Of a DNA stretch of 64,000 nucleotides, positions 38,477 to 49,589 are shown piece by piece. The DNA comes from Crocinitomicaceae bacterium (GTDB taxonomy: Bacteria > Bacteroidota > Bacteroidia > Flavobacteriales_D > Crocinitomicaceae). The position numbers and the translations under genes were made by a program. Within the stretch, counting starts at the first letter, position 1. Each line of letters starts with the position of its first letter. The notes beneath the pieces are model-generated. The model saw nothing but the letters and a program-made list of their open reading frames with translations, was not told the DNA's origin and did no database searches. The DNA is taken from contig JABURP010000127.1 of assembly GCA_014762645.1 (NCBI GenBank), forward strand, positions 44,379 through 108,378, given 5' to 3'.

Positions 38477-41107
38477 TTAGTGCGAATTAATTATGTGGAT
38501 GTTTCCCTGAAACTCTCTGGGAACTAAACCAGCTAATTTAATCTCATAAACGATTACTTTATAAAAGTAAACTCCATCATTACACTTTTTACCATTTAGA
38601 TTGTAACCGTTCCAATTAATGTCCGGGTCAGTAGTTTCAAAAACCAAATCTCCCCAACGGTTAAAAACCTGAAGATCTATGTGGTCAACGAATTTATACG
38701 GTAGTATGGGGTGGTAAAGATCATTCACTCCAGACCCATCCGGAGTAAACACATTAGGTAATTCATATAAACCGTCGCAATTGTCTATACAGGCAATGTT
38801 AGAAGGGTCAGATTCATTCCCGTACTGAGCGGAATCTACCGCAGTGACATAATAACAGCCGGCGATACTGCCTCTGTCTGCGTGAGTAAAACTCGTGTCA
38901 AGCGCCGAATTAAAAGAAGTTAAGAAGATAAGACTATCGCCTTCAAATGGTGCAAAATATAGGTTATAACTCATTACGTCATCCGCACATGAGTTATTCG
39001 GATTTGTCCAGCTGAGGTAAGTTTCTTCAAGTTCACAATCTCCGTCAATTGAGATCACAGGTGGACAAGGAGGCGTTAAATCTACCGGGATATCGCACAC
39101 TTCTTGCGACCAATTTTCCAAAGGATTGGCAATTCCAGAGGAAGTATATCCACCGATTGTCTTGATCTTATAGCAGTATTCAGCACCATTAACTAATCCG
39201 GTATCTATATATCCAATTGAATTTGTAGTACCAATTAAATTAAACACTGTACTTCCAGGTGATGTTTCCCGGTATACTTCATAAGTATTATTGGTCCATG
39301 GGATGGCTTCCACCCAATTCAACTCAATTTGATTGTCATTAGGAGTTGTGGTTAAATAAATAGACGAAGCTGTTAATGAAGATCCAATTAGCAGATTGTC
39401 ACTGTATAATTCAACTCTGTAGGTGTAAGGGTTATTCTCTGTATCCAAACCGGTATCTTCAAAAGTAGTATCCGGATTTATTATGGATGCTTGCTGCGGC
39501 GTAGTAAGAACCAATGTCTCCGCTCCTTGATATCCTTCAATACGGTAGAGCTGATAATGGTATGGACCGGGAAACGTGGTTGTGTTTAATTCTTTAGGAT
39601 AGGACCATTTTACTGTATCTGTACCTACAGCAGGGTCAGTTGTATTGATAGAAACATTCGTTAAAACCGGAATTTCAAAATTTAAATGCTCACAATCCAC
39701 ATTAGACAGACAACTTTCAACACCACTGGTTGTAACGGCTGTCACTAGATAACAGTATTCATTACCCACTACCAGTCCACTGTTGTCCACAAAACTATTG
39801 GTAGTTGACGTTCCGATTAGTTCATACCCAATAGATCCTGCCGCACCTGGCGAACAACAGGTTTCATCAGCCAGGGTTAAGGAATCAAGGTTTCGATAAA
39901 TATTATAATGATCGATATTTCCGCAAATGGAAGGATCCCAATTGATGGTCATAGTGCTGCCGGTTGGAGTAACCACCACATTTTGAACAGGTGGTATATT
40001 TACTTTAATTCGGAAGGTTGAAAGATCTTCAAGGGGCACTATCGGATCATCATCCACTGCATGAATGATAACTGTGTAATAGGAATTACTGGCTTCTTCA
40101 CATCCCGGAGCCCATTGAAAATGTCCAACAGCTGTATCTACAGCAACCGAATCTACGAATATGGCAGGGTTGTTTCCAACATTGAAAACAGCTCCGGTGG
40201 CAGTAACCGTAACTACATCTCCCGGATTTGGATCATGCGCAACAAAAGGAATATCTACAACAGTTCCTGCAAAAACACAGGTGTCAACCACATCTTCTAT
40301 TATTGGGGGATCATTATTACATGCGCGAACGGTAAGCTGCATATCCTGGATTACCGAGCCAACATAAAAGCCATTCCGCCACTCTGAAATTCGGATAGCA
40401 AGGTTATACTCACCTTGAAATTGCGGTGCATCCCAGCATAAAGTACCCGATACTGGGTCAATCGTCATAATTCCACCTCCAACTTCATCCGGGTATCGAT
40501 AAATTTCGGGTATCGCCATCTCAAGGCAATCTTCACCACGACACGGCACCAACGAATAACTCAAGCTATCACCGTCAGGGTCATACGCCGAAAGGTTATA
40601 ACAGTATAATTTATTTTGACACGCAAACTCTGGGCAGGGGCAATCCTCAATAACAAGTGAATTGTTCGGCGTACCGATAAATGGAGAGATAATTAATTCG
40701 GTTTGAATGCAGAAAACTTTATCAACGGAGTTAGTAATGTTTAGAACCCCGGCATTCCTGTTGGGGTCTTCTACTGAAATAATGTATGAAGCCGGCCCGG
40801 TAAATGTGTGACTTCCTATGTACGTATTGATCTGAACATCATAATTTGGGTCAAAATCTATACTTTGCCTGGGAATAGTATCTACAGTTCCATCTCCCCA
40901 ATTCACCTCAAGTTCAGGTCGGTCTGCATCACTGGATGTTTTCGTACAGGTCTTGATCGTAAATTCATAAGTGTTACCGCTAATATGAACGTAAGTTATT
41001 GAACCAGAACGGTTATGCGTAGCGTTTGCACCAAATGCCCACAACACAATCAAAAGGGTATATGTAATGTTCCGTATCAATTTTTGACGATAAACTTTTA
41101 TTCTCAA
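38477..41107 (-). CDS. Large secreted protein with Fn3-like repeats and gliding-motility-associated C-terminal domain
   Basis: Signal peptide; Fn3-like repeats; C-terminal 'ELPNVFTPDGSGVNDLYHPILPYKFVDHIDLQVFNRWGDLVFETTDPDINWNGYNLNGKKCNDGVYFYKVIVYE'. Confidence 0.9.
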   Translation of the reverse strand: MRIKVYRQKLIRNITYTLLIVLWAFGANATHNRSGSITYVHISGNTYEFTIKTCTKTSSDADRPELEVNWGDGTVDTIPRQSIDFDPNYDVQINTYIGSHTFTGPASYIISVEDPNRNAGVLNITNSVDKVFCIQTELIISPFIGTPNNSLVIEDCPCPEFACQNKLYCYNLSAYDPDGDSLSYSLVPCRGEDCLEMAIPEIYRYPDEVGGGIMTIDPVSGTLCWDAPQFQGEYNLAIRISEWRNGFYVGSVIQDMQLTVRACNNDPPIIEDVVDTCVFAGTVVDIPFVAHDPNPGDVVTVTATGAVFNVGNNPAIFVDSVAVDTAVGHFQWAPGCEEASNSYYTVIIHAVDDDPIVPLEDLSTFRIKVNIPPVQNVVVTPTGSTMTINWDPSICGNIDHYNIYRNLDSLTLADETCCSPGAAGSIGYELIGTSTTNSFVDNSGLVVGNEYCYLVTAVTTSGVESCLSNVDCEHLNFEIPVLTNVSINTTDPAVGTDTVKWSYPKELNTTTFPGPYHYQLYRIEGYQGAETLVLTTPQQASIINPDTTFEDTGLDTENNPYTYRVELYSDNLLIGSSLTASSIYLTTTPNDNQIELNWVEAIPWTNNTYEVYRETSPGSTVFNLIGTTNSIGYIDTGLVNGAEYCYKIKTIGGYTSSGIANPLENWSQEVCDIPVDLTPPCPPVISIDGDCELEETYLSWTNPNNSCADDVMSYNLYFAPFEGDSLIFLTSFNSALDTSFTHADRGSIAGCYYVTAVDSAQYGNESDPSNIACIDNCDGLYELPNVFTPDGSGVNDLYHPILPYKFVDHIDLQVFNRWGDLVFETTDPDINWNGYNLNGKKCNDGVYFYKVIVYEIKLAGLVPREFQGNIHIINSH

Positions 41108-41283
41108 GCCGTAGCCGGACTACCAAAGGTACAAAAATCATGAGCTGTACCCTATAGAAACAACGCAAAAAGAGAGCGTTTAGTTGAACGAACATCAAAT
41201 TTATATTTTTAAGTCTCCGAGAGGGATCACTAATTTCATAGAGGATAAAAAAAAGACTAACTTTAACCGCAAATTTTTCATAC

Positions 41284-42690
41284 ATGGTTTTATATCCGGA
41301 ATATCACAAAGACATACAAAGTAACAACACAGTTTATCTTATTCGAAGCACGAAAGATTTATCTGATTTAAAGCTGTCGCAAAAACAAATCAAATACATT
41401 GAGAAAGGCCTGAAAGATGGCGGATCTTGTACGATAAACAATTACGGAAAATTTCTTGGGGTAATGAAACCAGGCAAATTAAAACAGCCTGCTGATCGTG
41501 AGGCAATTCGTAAGTTCGGAGCTTCAGTTTATGATGAAGTTGCGAAGGTCTGTGACAAAATACAGGTGGAAAGTGATTCTGCTGATGCCATTGAGCTTTT
41601 CCTTGAAGGGTTTTGTTTGGCTTCCTACTCATTCGATAAATATTTCACTAAAAAGAAAGAGAGAGTACTCAAAGGTGTGTACACTTCCAATGCAAAAGTC
41701 AATGTTGAAGATGTTCAGCATATAGTTGATGCTACCTGTTGGGCTAGAACATTGGTGAATGAACCAGTTTCTTATTTGAATTCACCGCAACTAAGTAAGG
41801 ATATTGAAGCAAAATGTGTAGATACGGATATCAAGGTTGAAGTTTTTGAAAAGCAAAAGATTGAAAGTCTGAAAATGGGTGGATTGCTCGCCGTAAATAA
41901 AGGGTCAGTAGATCCTCCCACTTTTACGATAATGGAGTGGAAGCCGAAGAACGCAAAGAATAAGAAACCTATTGTCCTGGTGGGTAAAGGAATAGTCTAT
42001 GATACAGGAGGATTGAGTCTGAAGCCCACGGCCAATTCAATGGATTTTATGAAGAGTGATATGGGGGGCGCGGCTGCAATGGTAGCAACTACTTATGCAG
42101 CATGCAAACTTAAAATCCCGCTTCACATCATCACCTTAATCCCTTCTACTGACAACAGGCCAGGAGGGAATGCTTATGCACCGGGAGACGTAATAACTAT
42201 GTTCAACGGAATGAGCGTGGAAGTGTTAAATACAGATGCTGAAGGAAGAATGGCCCTCGCAGATGCGCTTTCGTATGGAAATAAATATAAACCGGAGCTT
42301 GTAATTGATGCAGCAACGCTGACAGGAGCGGCAGCAAGAGCAATTGGAACCATGGCGTCGTGCGTAATGGGGAATGCAAAGGATGAAGAAATTAATGCAA
42401 TGATTGAGGCCGGTGATGCTACCTACGACCGTGTTGTGAAATTCCCTTTTTGGGATGAATACAAAGAAGAATTAAAATCTACAATAGCCGACATTAAAAA
42501 TTTGGGCGGTCCAAATGCGGGAATGATCACTGCCGGAAAGTTTTTAGAGCATTTTACAGATTATCCGTTTATTCATCTGGATATTGCGGGGCCCGCATTT
42601 TTTCATAAAAAGGACAGTTACAGAGGACAGGGTGGAACTGGAGCAGGTGTTAGGTTATTAGTAGAGTTCTTAAAAAGAAAGGCAAAATAA
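41284..42690 (+). CDS. pepA: Leucyl aminopeptidase (M17)
   Basis: 'VGKGIVYDTGGLSLKPT', 'MKSDMGGAAAM', 'NTDAEGRMALADAL', 'DAATLTGA'. Confidence 0.95.
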   Translation: MVLYPEYHKDIQSNNTVYLIRSTKDLSDLKLSQKQIKYIEKGLKDGGSCTINNYGKFLGVMKPGKLKQPADREAIRKFGASVYDEVAKVCDKIQVESDSADAIELFLEGFCLASYSFDKYFTKKKERVLKGVYTSNAKVNVEDVQHIVDATCWARTLVNEPVSYLNSPQLSKDIEAKCVDTDIKVEVFEKQKIESLKMGGLLAVNKGSVDPPTFTIMEWKPKNAKNKKPIVLVGKGIVYDTGGLSLKPTANSMDFMKSDMGGAAAMVATTYAACKLKIPLHIITLIPSTDNRPGGNAYAPGDVITMFNGMSVEVLNTDAEGRMALADALSYGNKYKPELVIDAATLTGAAARAIGTMASCVMGNAKDEEINAMIEAGDATYDRVVKFPFWDEYKEELKSTIADIKNLGGPNAGMITAGKFLEHFTDYPFIHLDIAGPAFFHKKDSYRGQGGTGAGVRLLVEFLKRKAK

Positions 42691-43736
42691 TGAGTGATTT
42701 GATAAGAGTTGGAATTACTGTAGGAGATATTAATGGAGTTGGACTTGAGGTTATAATTAAAACCTTGCGTGATTCGTCGGTCTATAGTAATTCAATTCCC
42801 ATTATTTATGGATCTTCAAAGGCGATTACATTTCATAAAAATGCGTCTGATATTGAAGAATTCAATTTTATGGCAATTAAAGATGCTTCTGAAGCAAAGC
42901 CGAAGAAGATAAATGTGATCAACTGTTGGAAAGAGGAGGTTAATATCATCCTTGGAGAAAAAAATGCCAATGGAGGTAAATATGCGCTAAAATCATTAGA
43001 GGCAGCTACCGCAGATTTAAAGTCGGGAAAGGTAGATGTGCTGGTAACAGCTCCTATTAATAAAGACTGTGTAAAAGAAGCCGGGTTTGAATTTGCCGGA
43101 CATACGGAGTACCTTGCTCATCAGAGTGAAAAAGAAGATGTACTGATGTTTATGATTGCAGGAGATTTGCGAGTAGGTGTTGTAACAGGGCATATACCAC
43201 TGAAAGATGTTGCAGCCAATATTACGCAGGAAGCCGTGGAGAAAAAATTACGGATGATGCTGGAATCATTGCGCATGGATTTTCTCATTCCAAAACCACG
43301 TATTGCTGTGTTAGGGTTGAATCCGCATGCTGGTGATCGGGGAACCATTGGTCAGGAAGAAATTGATATAATCAATCCGGTTATTACAAAATTAAGAGAT
43401 GAAGGTGAACTCATTTACGGATCCTATTCGGCAGATGGTTTCTTCGGATCTTCAAATGTTAAAATATTTGATGCTATTCTCTCCATGTATCATGATCAGG
43501 GGCTGACTGGATTTAAGTCTATTTCATTTGATGAAGGGGTTAATTATACCGCCGGACTTCCTATTATCAGAACCTCTCCAGACCACGGAACTGCCTACGA
43601 TATAGCGGGAAAAGGAAAAGCTTCCGAGCGATCTTTTAGAAATGCTTATTTCCTGGCATGTGACGTTTATAGCAGAAGAAAACGGTATGCCGAATTGCAT
43701 GCAAATCCGTTGCAAAAGCAAACGGCTAAAAAATAG
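42690..43736 (+). CDS. pdxA: 4-hydroxythreonine-4-phosphate dehydrogenase
   Basis: 'VGITVGDINGVGLEV', 'TAPINKDCVKEAGFEFAGHTEYLA', 'GLNPHAGDRGTIGQEE', 'MYHDQGLTGFK'. Confidence 0.96.
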   Translation: MSDLIRVGITVGDINGVGLEVIIKTLRDSSVYSNSIPIIYGSSKAITFHKNASDIEEFNFMAIKDASEAKPKKINVINCWKEEVNIILGEKNANGGKYALKSLEAATADLKSGKVDVLVTAPINKDCVKEAGFEFAGHTEYLAHQSEKEDVLMFMIAGDLRVGVVTGHIPLKDVAANITQEAVEKKLRMMLESLRMDFLIPKPRIAVLGLNPHAGDRGTIGQEEIDIINPVITKLRDEGELIYGSYSADGFFGSSNVKIFDAILSMYHDQGLTGFKSISFDEGVNYTAGLPIIRTSPDHGTAYDIAGKGKASERSFRNAYFLACDVYSRRKRYAELHANPLQKQTAKK

Positions 43737-43760
43737 CTTTGTACATTTAATTTTTATAAT

Positions 43761-43768
43761 TACCTTTG
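43761..43768 (+). promoter_or_regulatory. Bacteroidetes -7 promoter motif upstream of the DUF177 gene
   Basis: TACCTTTG (TAnnTTTG) with an upstream TTG at about 43738. Confidence 0.5.
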
Positions 43769-43818
43769 CACCCCCGTCTTCCAAGGCAATTTGCTGCGGT
43801 CGACCCAACAGTGTAGTG

Positions 43819-44358
43819 ATGGAGGCAAATCTGAACATACAATTCTCTGGATTGAAAGAAGGTTTGCACGATTTTCACTTTGATGTTGGAAATGCGTTCT
43901 TTGAGCAACTTGATTACTCTGAAATTCAAAAAGCTGAATTAAGTATTGACATTCAGCTGGAGAAGCAAACAAATATGCTGATTCTGAATTTTGAGATTAA
44001 AGGTAGGGTTATGGTGATGTGCGATAAGTGCACAGACGATTTTTACCTGGATATAAACACAAATGAAGAACTGATCTATAAGTTTAGTGATGGGTTTTCA
44101 GATGACGAAAAGATTGTTTTTATTCCAGAGAATGAAGTGAAAATTGATATTTCACAACCTATTTATGAATTAACCATTACGGCAATACCCTCAAAAAGAG
44201 TACACCCTGATGGAAAGTGTAATCAAGAAATGCTGGAAGCAATGGATGATTATCTGATGGTAGAAACTGATGAGGCAGAACCGGATGATGATGATACAAA
44301 GTCAGATGATCAGGATATTGACCCGAGATGGGAAGAATTGAAAAAGTTAAAGAAATAA
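43819..44358 (+). CDS. DUF177 (YceD-like) protein
   Basis: 'CDKCTDDFYLDINTNEELIYKF', 'DISQPIYELTITAIPSKRVHPDGKCN'; adjacent to rpmF as is usual; start set at MEANLNIQFSG rather than the track start 43642. Confidence 0.85.
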   Translation: MEANLNIQFSGLKEGLHDFHFDVGNAFFEQLDYSEIQKAELSIDIQLEKQTNMLILNFEIKGRVMVMCDKCTDDFYLDINTNEELIYKFSDGFSDDEKIVFIPENEVKIDISQPIYELTITAIPSKRVHPDGKCNQEMLEAMDDYLMVETDEAEPDDDDTKSDDQDIDPRWEELKKLKK

Positions 44359-44467
44359 ATTAGTTATAGTATAATAGAACATAGACGAAAGAGAAAAGAC
44401 ACGGACAAATGACACAGATAATGTGTAGTCTTTGATCTTAGTTCCAACGTCTTAAATCTGAATAAAA

Positions 44468-44659
44468 ATGGCACATCCAAAGAGAAAGACTTCGAAGCAA
44501 AGAAGAGACAAGAGAAGAACGCATGTTAAGGCAGTTGCAGACAATATCTCAACTTGTCCAACTACTGGTCAGCCACATCTTTATCACCGTGCCTACTGGC
44601 ATGAAGGGAAACTTTACTATAAAGGTAAAGTAGTGATGGAAAAAGACGTTGCTGTTTAA
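44468..44659 (+). CDS. rpmF: 50S ribosomal protein L32
   Basis: '[19 protein letters not shown]', '[15 protein letters not shown]'. Confidence 0.96.
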   Translation: MAHPKRKTSKQRRDKRRTHVKAVADNISTCPTTGQPHLYHRAYWHEGKLYYKGKVVMEKDVAV

Positions 44660-44683
44660 TTAAAGATATTTACAGAATACTTC

Positions 44684-44718
44684 AAGGATGATCTTGTTTT
44701 CAGGATCATCCTTTTTTT
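44684..44718 (+). terminator. Intrinsic terminator after rpmF
   Basis: AAGGATGATC-loop-GATCATCCTTTTTTTG. Confidence 0.75.
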
Positions 44719-44926
44719 GTAAGGATCCTATCTGATTTTATCAAATGTATTTTGTAACTGTTTTTATCAAAACAATTGATTTTTAGACCAAAAACAACCG
44801 ATTTTCACTCGTTTTTAATCAGAAATGAATAAAATCTAACCATTGTCGTCTTTTTTTTGATAAATTTAACCCCTGTTTTATAACTGGATCAATCGTTTTG
44901 ATTCGGATAAAAGTTGAACACAAACC

Positions 44927-45913
44927 ATGAGCAAAACCACTGCTGCAATTACTGCCGTTCACGGATACGTTCCTGAAAATATTTTATCCAACAAGGATTT
45001 GGAAAAAATGGTTGATACCAATGATGAATGGATCACCACCCGAACTGGGATAAAAGAAAGGAGAATTGCTAAAAAAGGGGAAGCACTTTCTGATTTTGGT
45101 AAAGAAATCGTGGACGGAATACTTGAAAAAAGAGGAATAGCGCCAGAAGAGATTGATATGGTGATTGTAGGTTCCATAACAGGTGATTATCGATTTCCGA
45201 GCACATCTAATGTTATTTGTGATAAATGTGGATTAACAAACGCATGGGGATTTGATATCAGTGCCGCCTGCTCCGGATTCTTATACGCCCTTGATATTGG
45301 TCGTGTTTATGTAGAAAATGGCACGCATAAAAAGGTAATTGTCATTGGTGGAGATGTCATGTCCAGTATCATTAATTATAAAGATAGAGCAACCTGTATC
45401 ATTTTTGGAGATGGTGGCGGAGGAGTCCTACTTGAACCAAATGAAGAAGGACTGGGTATTCAGGATTCTATTCTAAAGTCGGATGGAGCTGGAAGAGAAT
45501 TCCTCTTACAGAAAATTGGAGGATCTCTTGCGCCAATTACAAAAGAAAACGTTGAATCAGAAGATCAATATGTTTACCAGGAAGGTAAAACCGTATTTAA
45601 GCATGCGGTAAAAAATATGGCTGATGTTGCCGTTGAGATCATGGAAAGAAATAACCTCACTGCAGATGACGTTGCATGGTTAGCGCCGCATCAGGCAAAT
45701 CTTCGGATAATTGATGCTACGGCTAATCGTATGGGGTTGAATAATGATAAAATCATGATTAATATTGAGAAATTCGGAAATACCACAGCAGGTACTATTC
45801 CGTTGCTCTTATGGGAATATGAAAAAAAGTTGAAAAAAGGAGATAATATCATTTTGGCCGCATTTGGGGGTGGATTCACTTGGGGATCTATTTACCTGAA
45901 ATGGGCCTATTAA
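44927..45913 (+). CDS. fabH: Beta-ketoacyl-ACP synthase III
   Basis: 'ISAACSGFLYALD' (catalytic Cys), 'WLAPHQANLRII', 'NIEKFGNTTAGTIPL'. Confidence 0.95.
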   Translation: MSKTTAAITAVHGYVPENILSNKDLEKMVDTNDEWITTRTGIKERRIAKKGEALSDFGKEIVDGILEKRGIAPEEIDMVIVGSITGDYRFPSTSNVICDKCGLTNAWGFDISAACSGFLYALDIGRVYVENGTHKKVIVIGGDVMSSIINYKDRATCIIFGDGGGGVLLEPNEEGLGIQDSILKSDGAGREFLLQKIGGSLAPITKENVESEDQYVYQEGKTVFKHAVKNMADVAVEIMERNNLTADDVAWLAPHQANLRIIDATANRMGLNNDKIMINIEKFGNTTAGTIPLLLWEYEKKLKKGDNIILAAFGGGFTWGSIYLKWAY

Positions 45914-45938
45914 ATTAAATGGATACTAATTTCAGATT

Positions 45939-46439
45939 ATGGATATAAAGGAAATTCAAAACCTGATCAAATTTGTTGCTAAATCTGGTGTAACAGAAGT
46001 AGCAATTGAAGAAGGTGATTTTAAAATCACTATTAAATCAGAGCAAGAAGGTGAACAAGTAGTTGTTCAACAAGCTCCTGTAGCGGTAAGCCAACCACAA
46101 CCGGTTGCAGCTCCGCAAGCCACACAAGCTGCTCCTGTAGCGACTGAAACTCCAGCTAAAGAAGCAACTGAGGCTGCAACTGAAGGAACATCAGGAAACC
46201 TCATAGAAATTAAATCACCAATGATTGGTACATTTTATAGAAAAAGTGCACCTGATAAACCGGCATTAGTAAATGTGGGTGATACCATTAAACCAGGTGA
46301 TGTTTTGTGTATTGTTGAAGCAATGAAACTCTTCAATGAAATAGAATCTGAAGTTTCTGGTAAAGTTGTTAAAGTGCTGGTAGAAGATACCAGTCCTATT
46401 GAATACGATCAGCCTTTATTCCTGGTTGAGCCGGCTTAA
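45939..46439 (+). CDS. accB: Acetyl-CoA carboxylase biotin carboxyl carrier protein
   Basis: 'CIVEAMKLFNEIESEVSGKV' biotinylation motif, Ala/Pro linker. Confidence 0.96.
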   Translation: MDIKEIQNLIKFVAKSGVTEVAIEEGDFKITIKSEQEGEQVVVQQAPVAVSQPQPVAAPQATQAAPVATETPAKEATEAATEGTSGNLIEIKSPMIGTFYRKSAPDKPALVNVGDTIKPGDVLCIVEAMKLFNEIESEVSGKVVKVLVEDTSPIEYDQPLFLVEPA

Positions 46440-46469
46440 ACCAATTGGGCTTTAGGTTCAGTTCTAGAT

Positions 46470-46988
46470 GTGATGAGAAGAAAACTTATAAGGTATTCAC
46501 TACTGACCTTCATGATGTTGGTGTTGACGGCTTGCCCGTATCAGAGCAAGGTGCCAATCACAAAACCTCAGGAAAAAGTAGACAAAGACCTTTTAGGTGA
46601 GTGGATCTCTACACAGGAACTGGAAATTGAGAACCCAAAATACTTTAGTATAAATAAGTTCGATAAAACGAAGTACGAGATTATAGAAATGAGTTATAGC
46701 TCATACGATACGGCATACTCCAGTAAAACCTATTTCATGCATACATCAACAATAAAAGACAGATTGTTTCTCAATGTTGAAGATGCAAGTCAGGGCGGCG
46801 GGTATTACTTGTATTATCTCGAAAAAGGATCGAATGAGTTTACACTTTTCGAGGTGTCTGACAACATAGATGAGCAATTTGCTTCATCAGAGGATCTTCG
46901 AAAATTTGTAGAAAAACACATGAATTTGAGCTTTTTTTATTCTAAAGATGAATTAAAGTACATCAGAAAGTCAAAAACAAAAAAGTAA
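46470..46988 (+). CDS. Hypothetical lipoprotein
   Basis: Lipobox '[12 protein letters not shown]'; located between accB and accC. Confidence 0.75.
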   Translation: MMRRKLIRYSLLTFMMLVLTACPYQSKVPITKPQEKVDKDLLGEWISTQELEIENPKYFSINKFDKTKYEIIEMSYSSYDTAYSSKTYFMHTSTIKDRLFLNVEDASQGGGYYLYYLEKGSNEFTLFEVSDNIDEQFASSEDLRKFVEKHMNLSFFYSKDELKYIRKSKTKK

Positions 46989-47004
46989 AACAAACTTAGC
47001 ATAC

Positions 47005-48342
47005 ATGTTTGATAAAATATTAATAGCAAATAGAGGTGAAATCGCGTTACGCGTTTTACGTACATGCAAAGAAATGGGTATCAAAACAGTTGCTGTGTAT
47101 TCAACGGCTGATAGAGATAGCTTACACGTAAGATTTGCTGATGAGGCGGTTTGCATAGGACCACCACAAAGTGCAGAATCATATCTGGATATACCTAAAA
47201 TTATTGCAGCCTGTGAAATCACGAATGCTGACGCGGTGCACCCGGGTTATGGGTTCCTGTCTGAAAATGCTAACTTTTCTAAGATCTGCTCCGAAAACGG
47301 CATCAAATTTATTGGTGCTTCTCCGGAAATGATTGAAGGGATGGGAGATAAGGCAGCTGCTAAAGCAACCATGGAAAAAGCAGGTGTTCCGTGTATTCCG
47401 GGTTCAAAAGGCTTGTTGAAAGACCTAAAAGACGCAAAATCAACAGCAAAAGTAGTTGAGTACCCAATAATGCTGAAAGCCACAGCTGGTGGAGGCGGTA
47501 AAGGAATGCGTGTTGTTTGGACAGAAGAAGAATTGGAAGACGCATGGAATTCTGCAAGACAGGAGGCCGGAGCCGCTTTTGGGAACGACGGCATGTATAT
47601 GGAGAAGTTCATTGAAGAACCACGACACATTGAAATCCAAATTGCAGGAGATAAATATGGAAATGCCTGTCATTTATCAGAGAGAGACTGCTCCATCCAA
47701 AGAAGACACCAAAAGCTAGTAGAAGAAACGCCTTCTCCATTTATGACTCAAAAATTGAGAAAAGCAATGGGTAGGGCAGCAATAAAGGCAGCCAAAGCAG
47801 TAAAATATGAAGGAGTGGGTACGGTTGAGTTCCTAGTGGATAAACACCGTAATTTCTATTTTATGGAAATGAATACCCGTATTCAGGTTGAACATACAAT
47901 CACAGAAGAAGTAATCAACTATGACCTGATTAAAGAACAAATAAAATTAGCTGCCGGAGAAAAAATTGAAGGAAAAGAGTACTTCCCTCAACTTCATGCA
48001 ATACAATGTAGAATCAATGCTGAAGATCCGTATAATGACTTTAGACCATGTCCTGGTAAGATTACGGATTATCATGAGCCCGGTGGCCACGGTATTCGAA
48101 TAGATACCCACGTTTACGCCGGTTACGTAATTCCACCGTATTATGACTCCATGATCTCGAAACTCATTACTGTTGCTCAAACCCGTGAAGAAGCTATAAC
48201 TAAGATGGAAAGGGCACTGGATGAGTACTTCATTGAAGGGATTAAAACGACAATTCCTTTTCATCAACAATTGATGAAAGATGAGAATTTTAGAAAAGGA
48301 AACTTTACGACTAAATTCATGGAAACATTTAAGTTAAAGTGA
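47005..48342 (+). CDS. accC: Acetyl-CoA carboxylase biotin carboxylase subunit
   Basis: '[26 protein letters not shown]', '[10 protein letters not shown]', '[18 protein letters not shown]'. Confidence 0.97.
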   Translation: MFDKILIANRGEIALRVLRTCKEMGIKTVAVYSTADRDSLHVRFADEAVCIGPPQSAESYLDIPKIIAACEITNADAVHPGYGFLSENANFSKICSENGIKFIGASPEMIEGMGDKAAAKATMEKAGVPCIPGSKGLLKDLKDAKSTAKVVEYPIMLKATAGGGGKGMRVVWTEEELEDAWNSARQEAGAAFGNDGMYMEKFIEEPRHIEIQIAGDKYGNACHLSERDCSIQRRHQKLVEETPSPFMTQKLRKAMGRAAIKAAKAVKYEGVGTVEFLVDKHRNFYFMEMNTRIQVEHTITEEVINYDLIKEQIKLAAGEKIEGKEYFPQLHAIQCRINAEDPYNDFRPCPGKITDYHEPGGHGIRIDTHVYAGYVIPPYYDSMISKLITVAQTREEAITKMERALDEYFIEGIKTTIPFHQQLMKDENFRKGNFTTKFMETFKLK

Positions 48343-48463
48343 TCCTTAAAAGACCTTGATGGAAAAATGCCGCTTACCCCTTTGGTTATGCGGCTTTTTT
48401 TATTGTGAGAATAAGTAACAAAAGAGTAACTTTATTTGTTATACGTAGTATATATCTACAGGT

Positions 48464-49522
48464 TTGATTAAAAAATTAAGCTATATCCTCCTATTCTGCA
48501 TACCATTCAATATGAATGGACAGGATATCCATTTTTCTCAAACTACGCGATCATCATTTCAAATCAACCCTGGTTTTACAGGTGCGTTTAGTGGAAATAT
48601 CAGGGCTGAAATGAATTGGAAAGACCAATGGCAATCAATCAATAATACATACCGAACATTCGGAGCTTCCGTGCAGTACTCCTTTGGTAAAGGGAATCCT
48701 AAAGTGCCTCTTTTTTATGCGGTAGGATTACAAGCATTTAAGGATGTCGCAGGAGATGTTGAAATTGGCAATACTACTGCCGGAGCAACCTTTACCACCT
48801 TTGTGAAATTAAGTAGAAATGCAAGACTCTCATTAGGAGTTCAGGGGAATTACGGAATTACCGGCCTGGATCCTTCCAAAATGCAATGGGGAAGTCAGTA
48901 CAATGGTCTCAACTTTGACCCGACATTGACCAACGGGTCCGGAATTGATTTCCAGGGGTTTTCATACTTTGACATGGCAGCCGGAGTTGGCTACTGGTAC
49001 AGCAAGAACGATAGAAATGTTATTGCCTCAGCCCCGCAAGACGCTAAAATTGGTTTAGCAGTTTACCATATCAATCAGCCAAAATTTAGCTATGGCTCGG
49101 ACAAATCCAATAAACTGAAGATGCGCTATGTGTTGCATGGATCGGCAATTTTTTCAAGTGGAATAGAAGACTTGTATTGGTATCCCAATCTTAATGTTAT
49201 GGTTCAAGGTGCACAACACGAAGTACTCGTTGGGTGCCTGGCAAAATATCGTCTAAGGTCAGCATCAAAAATTACAGGCTTTAACCAGGAATGGTCAGTT
49301 ACAGGTGGTTTGGATTTTAGAATTACGAATGTGGTGGATGCTATTGTCCCGCAGTTCTATTTAGGAATTCATCACTTTTCAATAGGGGTGTCATATGATG
49401 TGAATGTATCTAAATTGAATACGGCATCAAATTACCGTGGAGGCTTTGAACTATCTCTGCGTTTCACGAACCCGGATGCCTATATACACAGGAATCCATA
49501 CAGACGTGGAATCTCTATTTAA
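48464..49522 (+). CDS. PorP/SprF family type IX secretion system membrane protein
   Basis: 'QDIHFSQTTRSSFQINPGFTGAFSGNIRAEMNWKDQWQSI'; TTG start in the track ORF. Confidence 0.92.
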   Translation: MIKKLSYILLFCIPFNMNGQDIHFSQTTRSSFQINPGFTGAFSGNIRAEMNWKDQWQSINNTYRTFGASVQYSFGKGNPKVPLFYAVGLQAFKDVAGDVEIGNTTAGATFTTFVKLSRNARLSLGVQGNYGITGLDPSKMQWGSQYNGLNFDPTLTNGSGIDFQGFSYFDMAAGVGYWYSKNDRNVIASAPQDAKIGLAVYHINQPKFSYGSDKSNKLKMRYVLHGSAIFSSGIEDLYWYPNLNVMVQGAQHEVLVGCLAKYRLRSASKITGFNQEWSVTGGLDFRITNVVDAIVPQFYLGIHHFSIGVSYDVNVSKLNTASNYRGGFELSLRFTNPDAYIHRNPYRRGISI

Positions 49523-49559
49523 ACTGTTTAAATCTGTAGAACGATCTGTAATAAATTTA

Positions 49560-49567
49560 TATATTTG
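49560..49567 (+). promoter_or_regulatory. Bacteroidetes -7 promoter motif
   Basis: TATATTTG about 22 nt before the SBP start codon. Confidence 0.5.
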
Positions 49568-49589
49568 TTTTTCGCCAAAATCAAGCTAA

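Noticed and set aside
43642-43818. 59-aa N-terminal extension of the DUF177 ORF overlapping pdxA
   Set aside because: Overlaps pdxA in another frame; a TAnnTTTG promoter motif and a better start lie at 43761 and 43819
44719-44926. AT-rich gap between rpmF and fabH, where plsX is often found
   Set aside because: No ORF or convincing RNA structure; the missing plsX may simply be elsewhere and cannot be judged from this window
47247-47719. Several antisense or alternate-frame ORFs within accC and, similarly, within other conserved genes
   Set aside because: They lie wholly within strongly supported conserved coding sequences and have no recognisable domains
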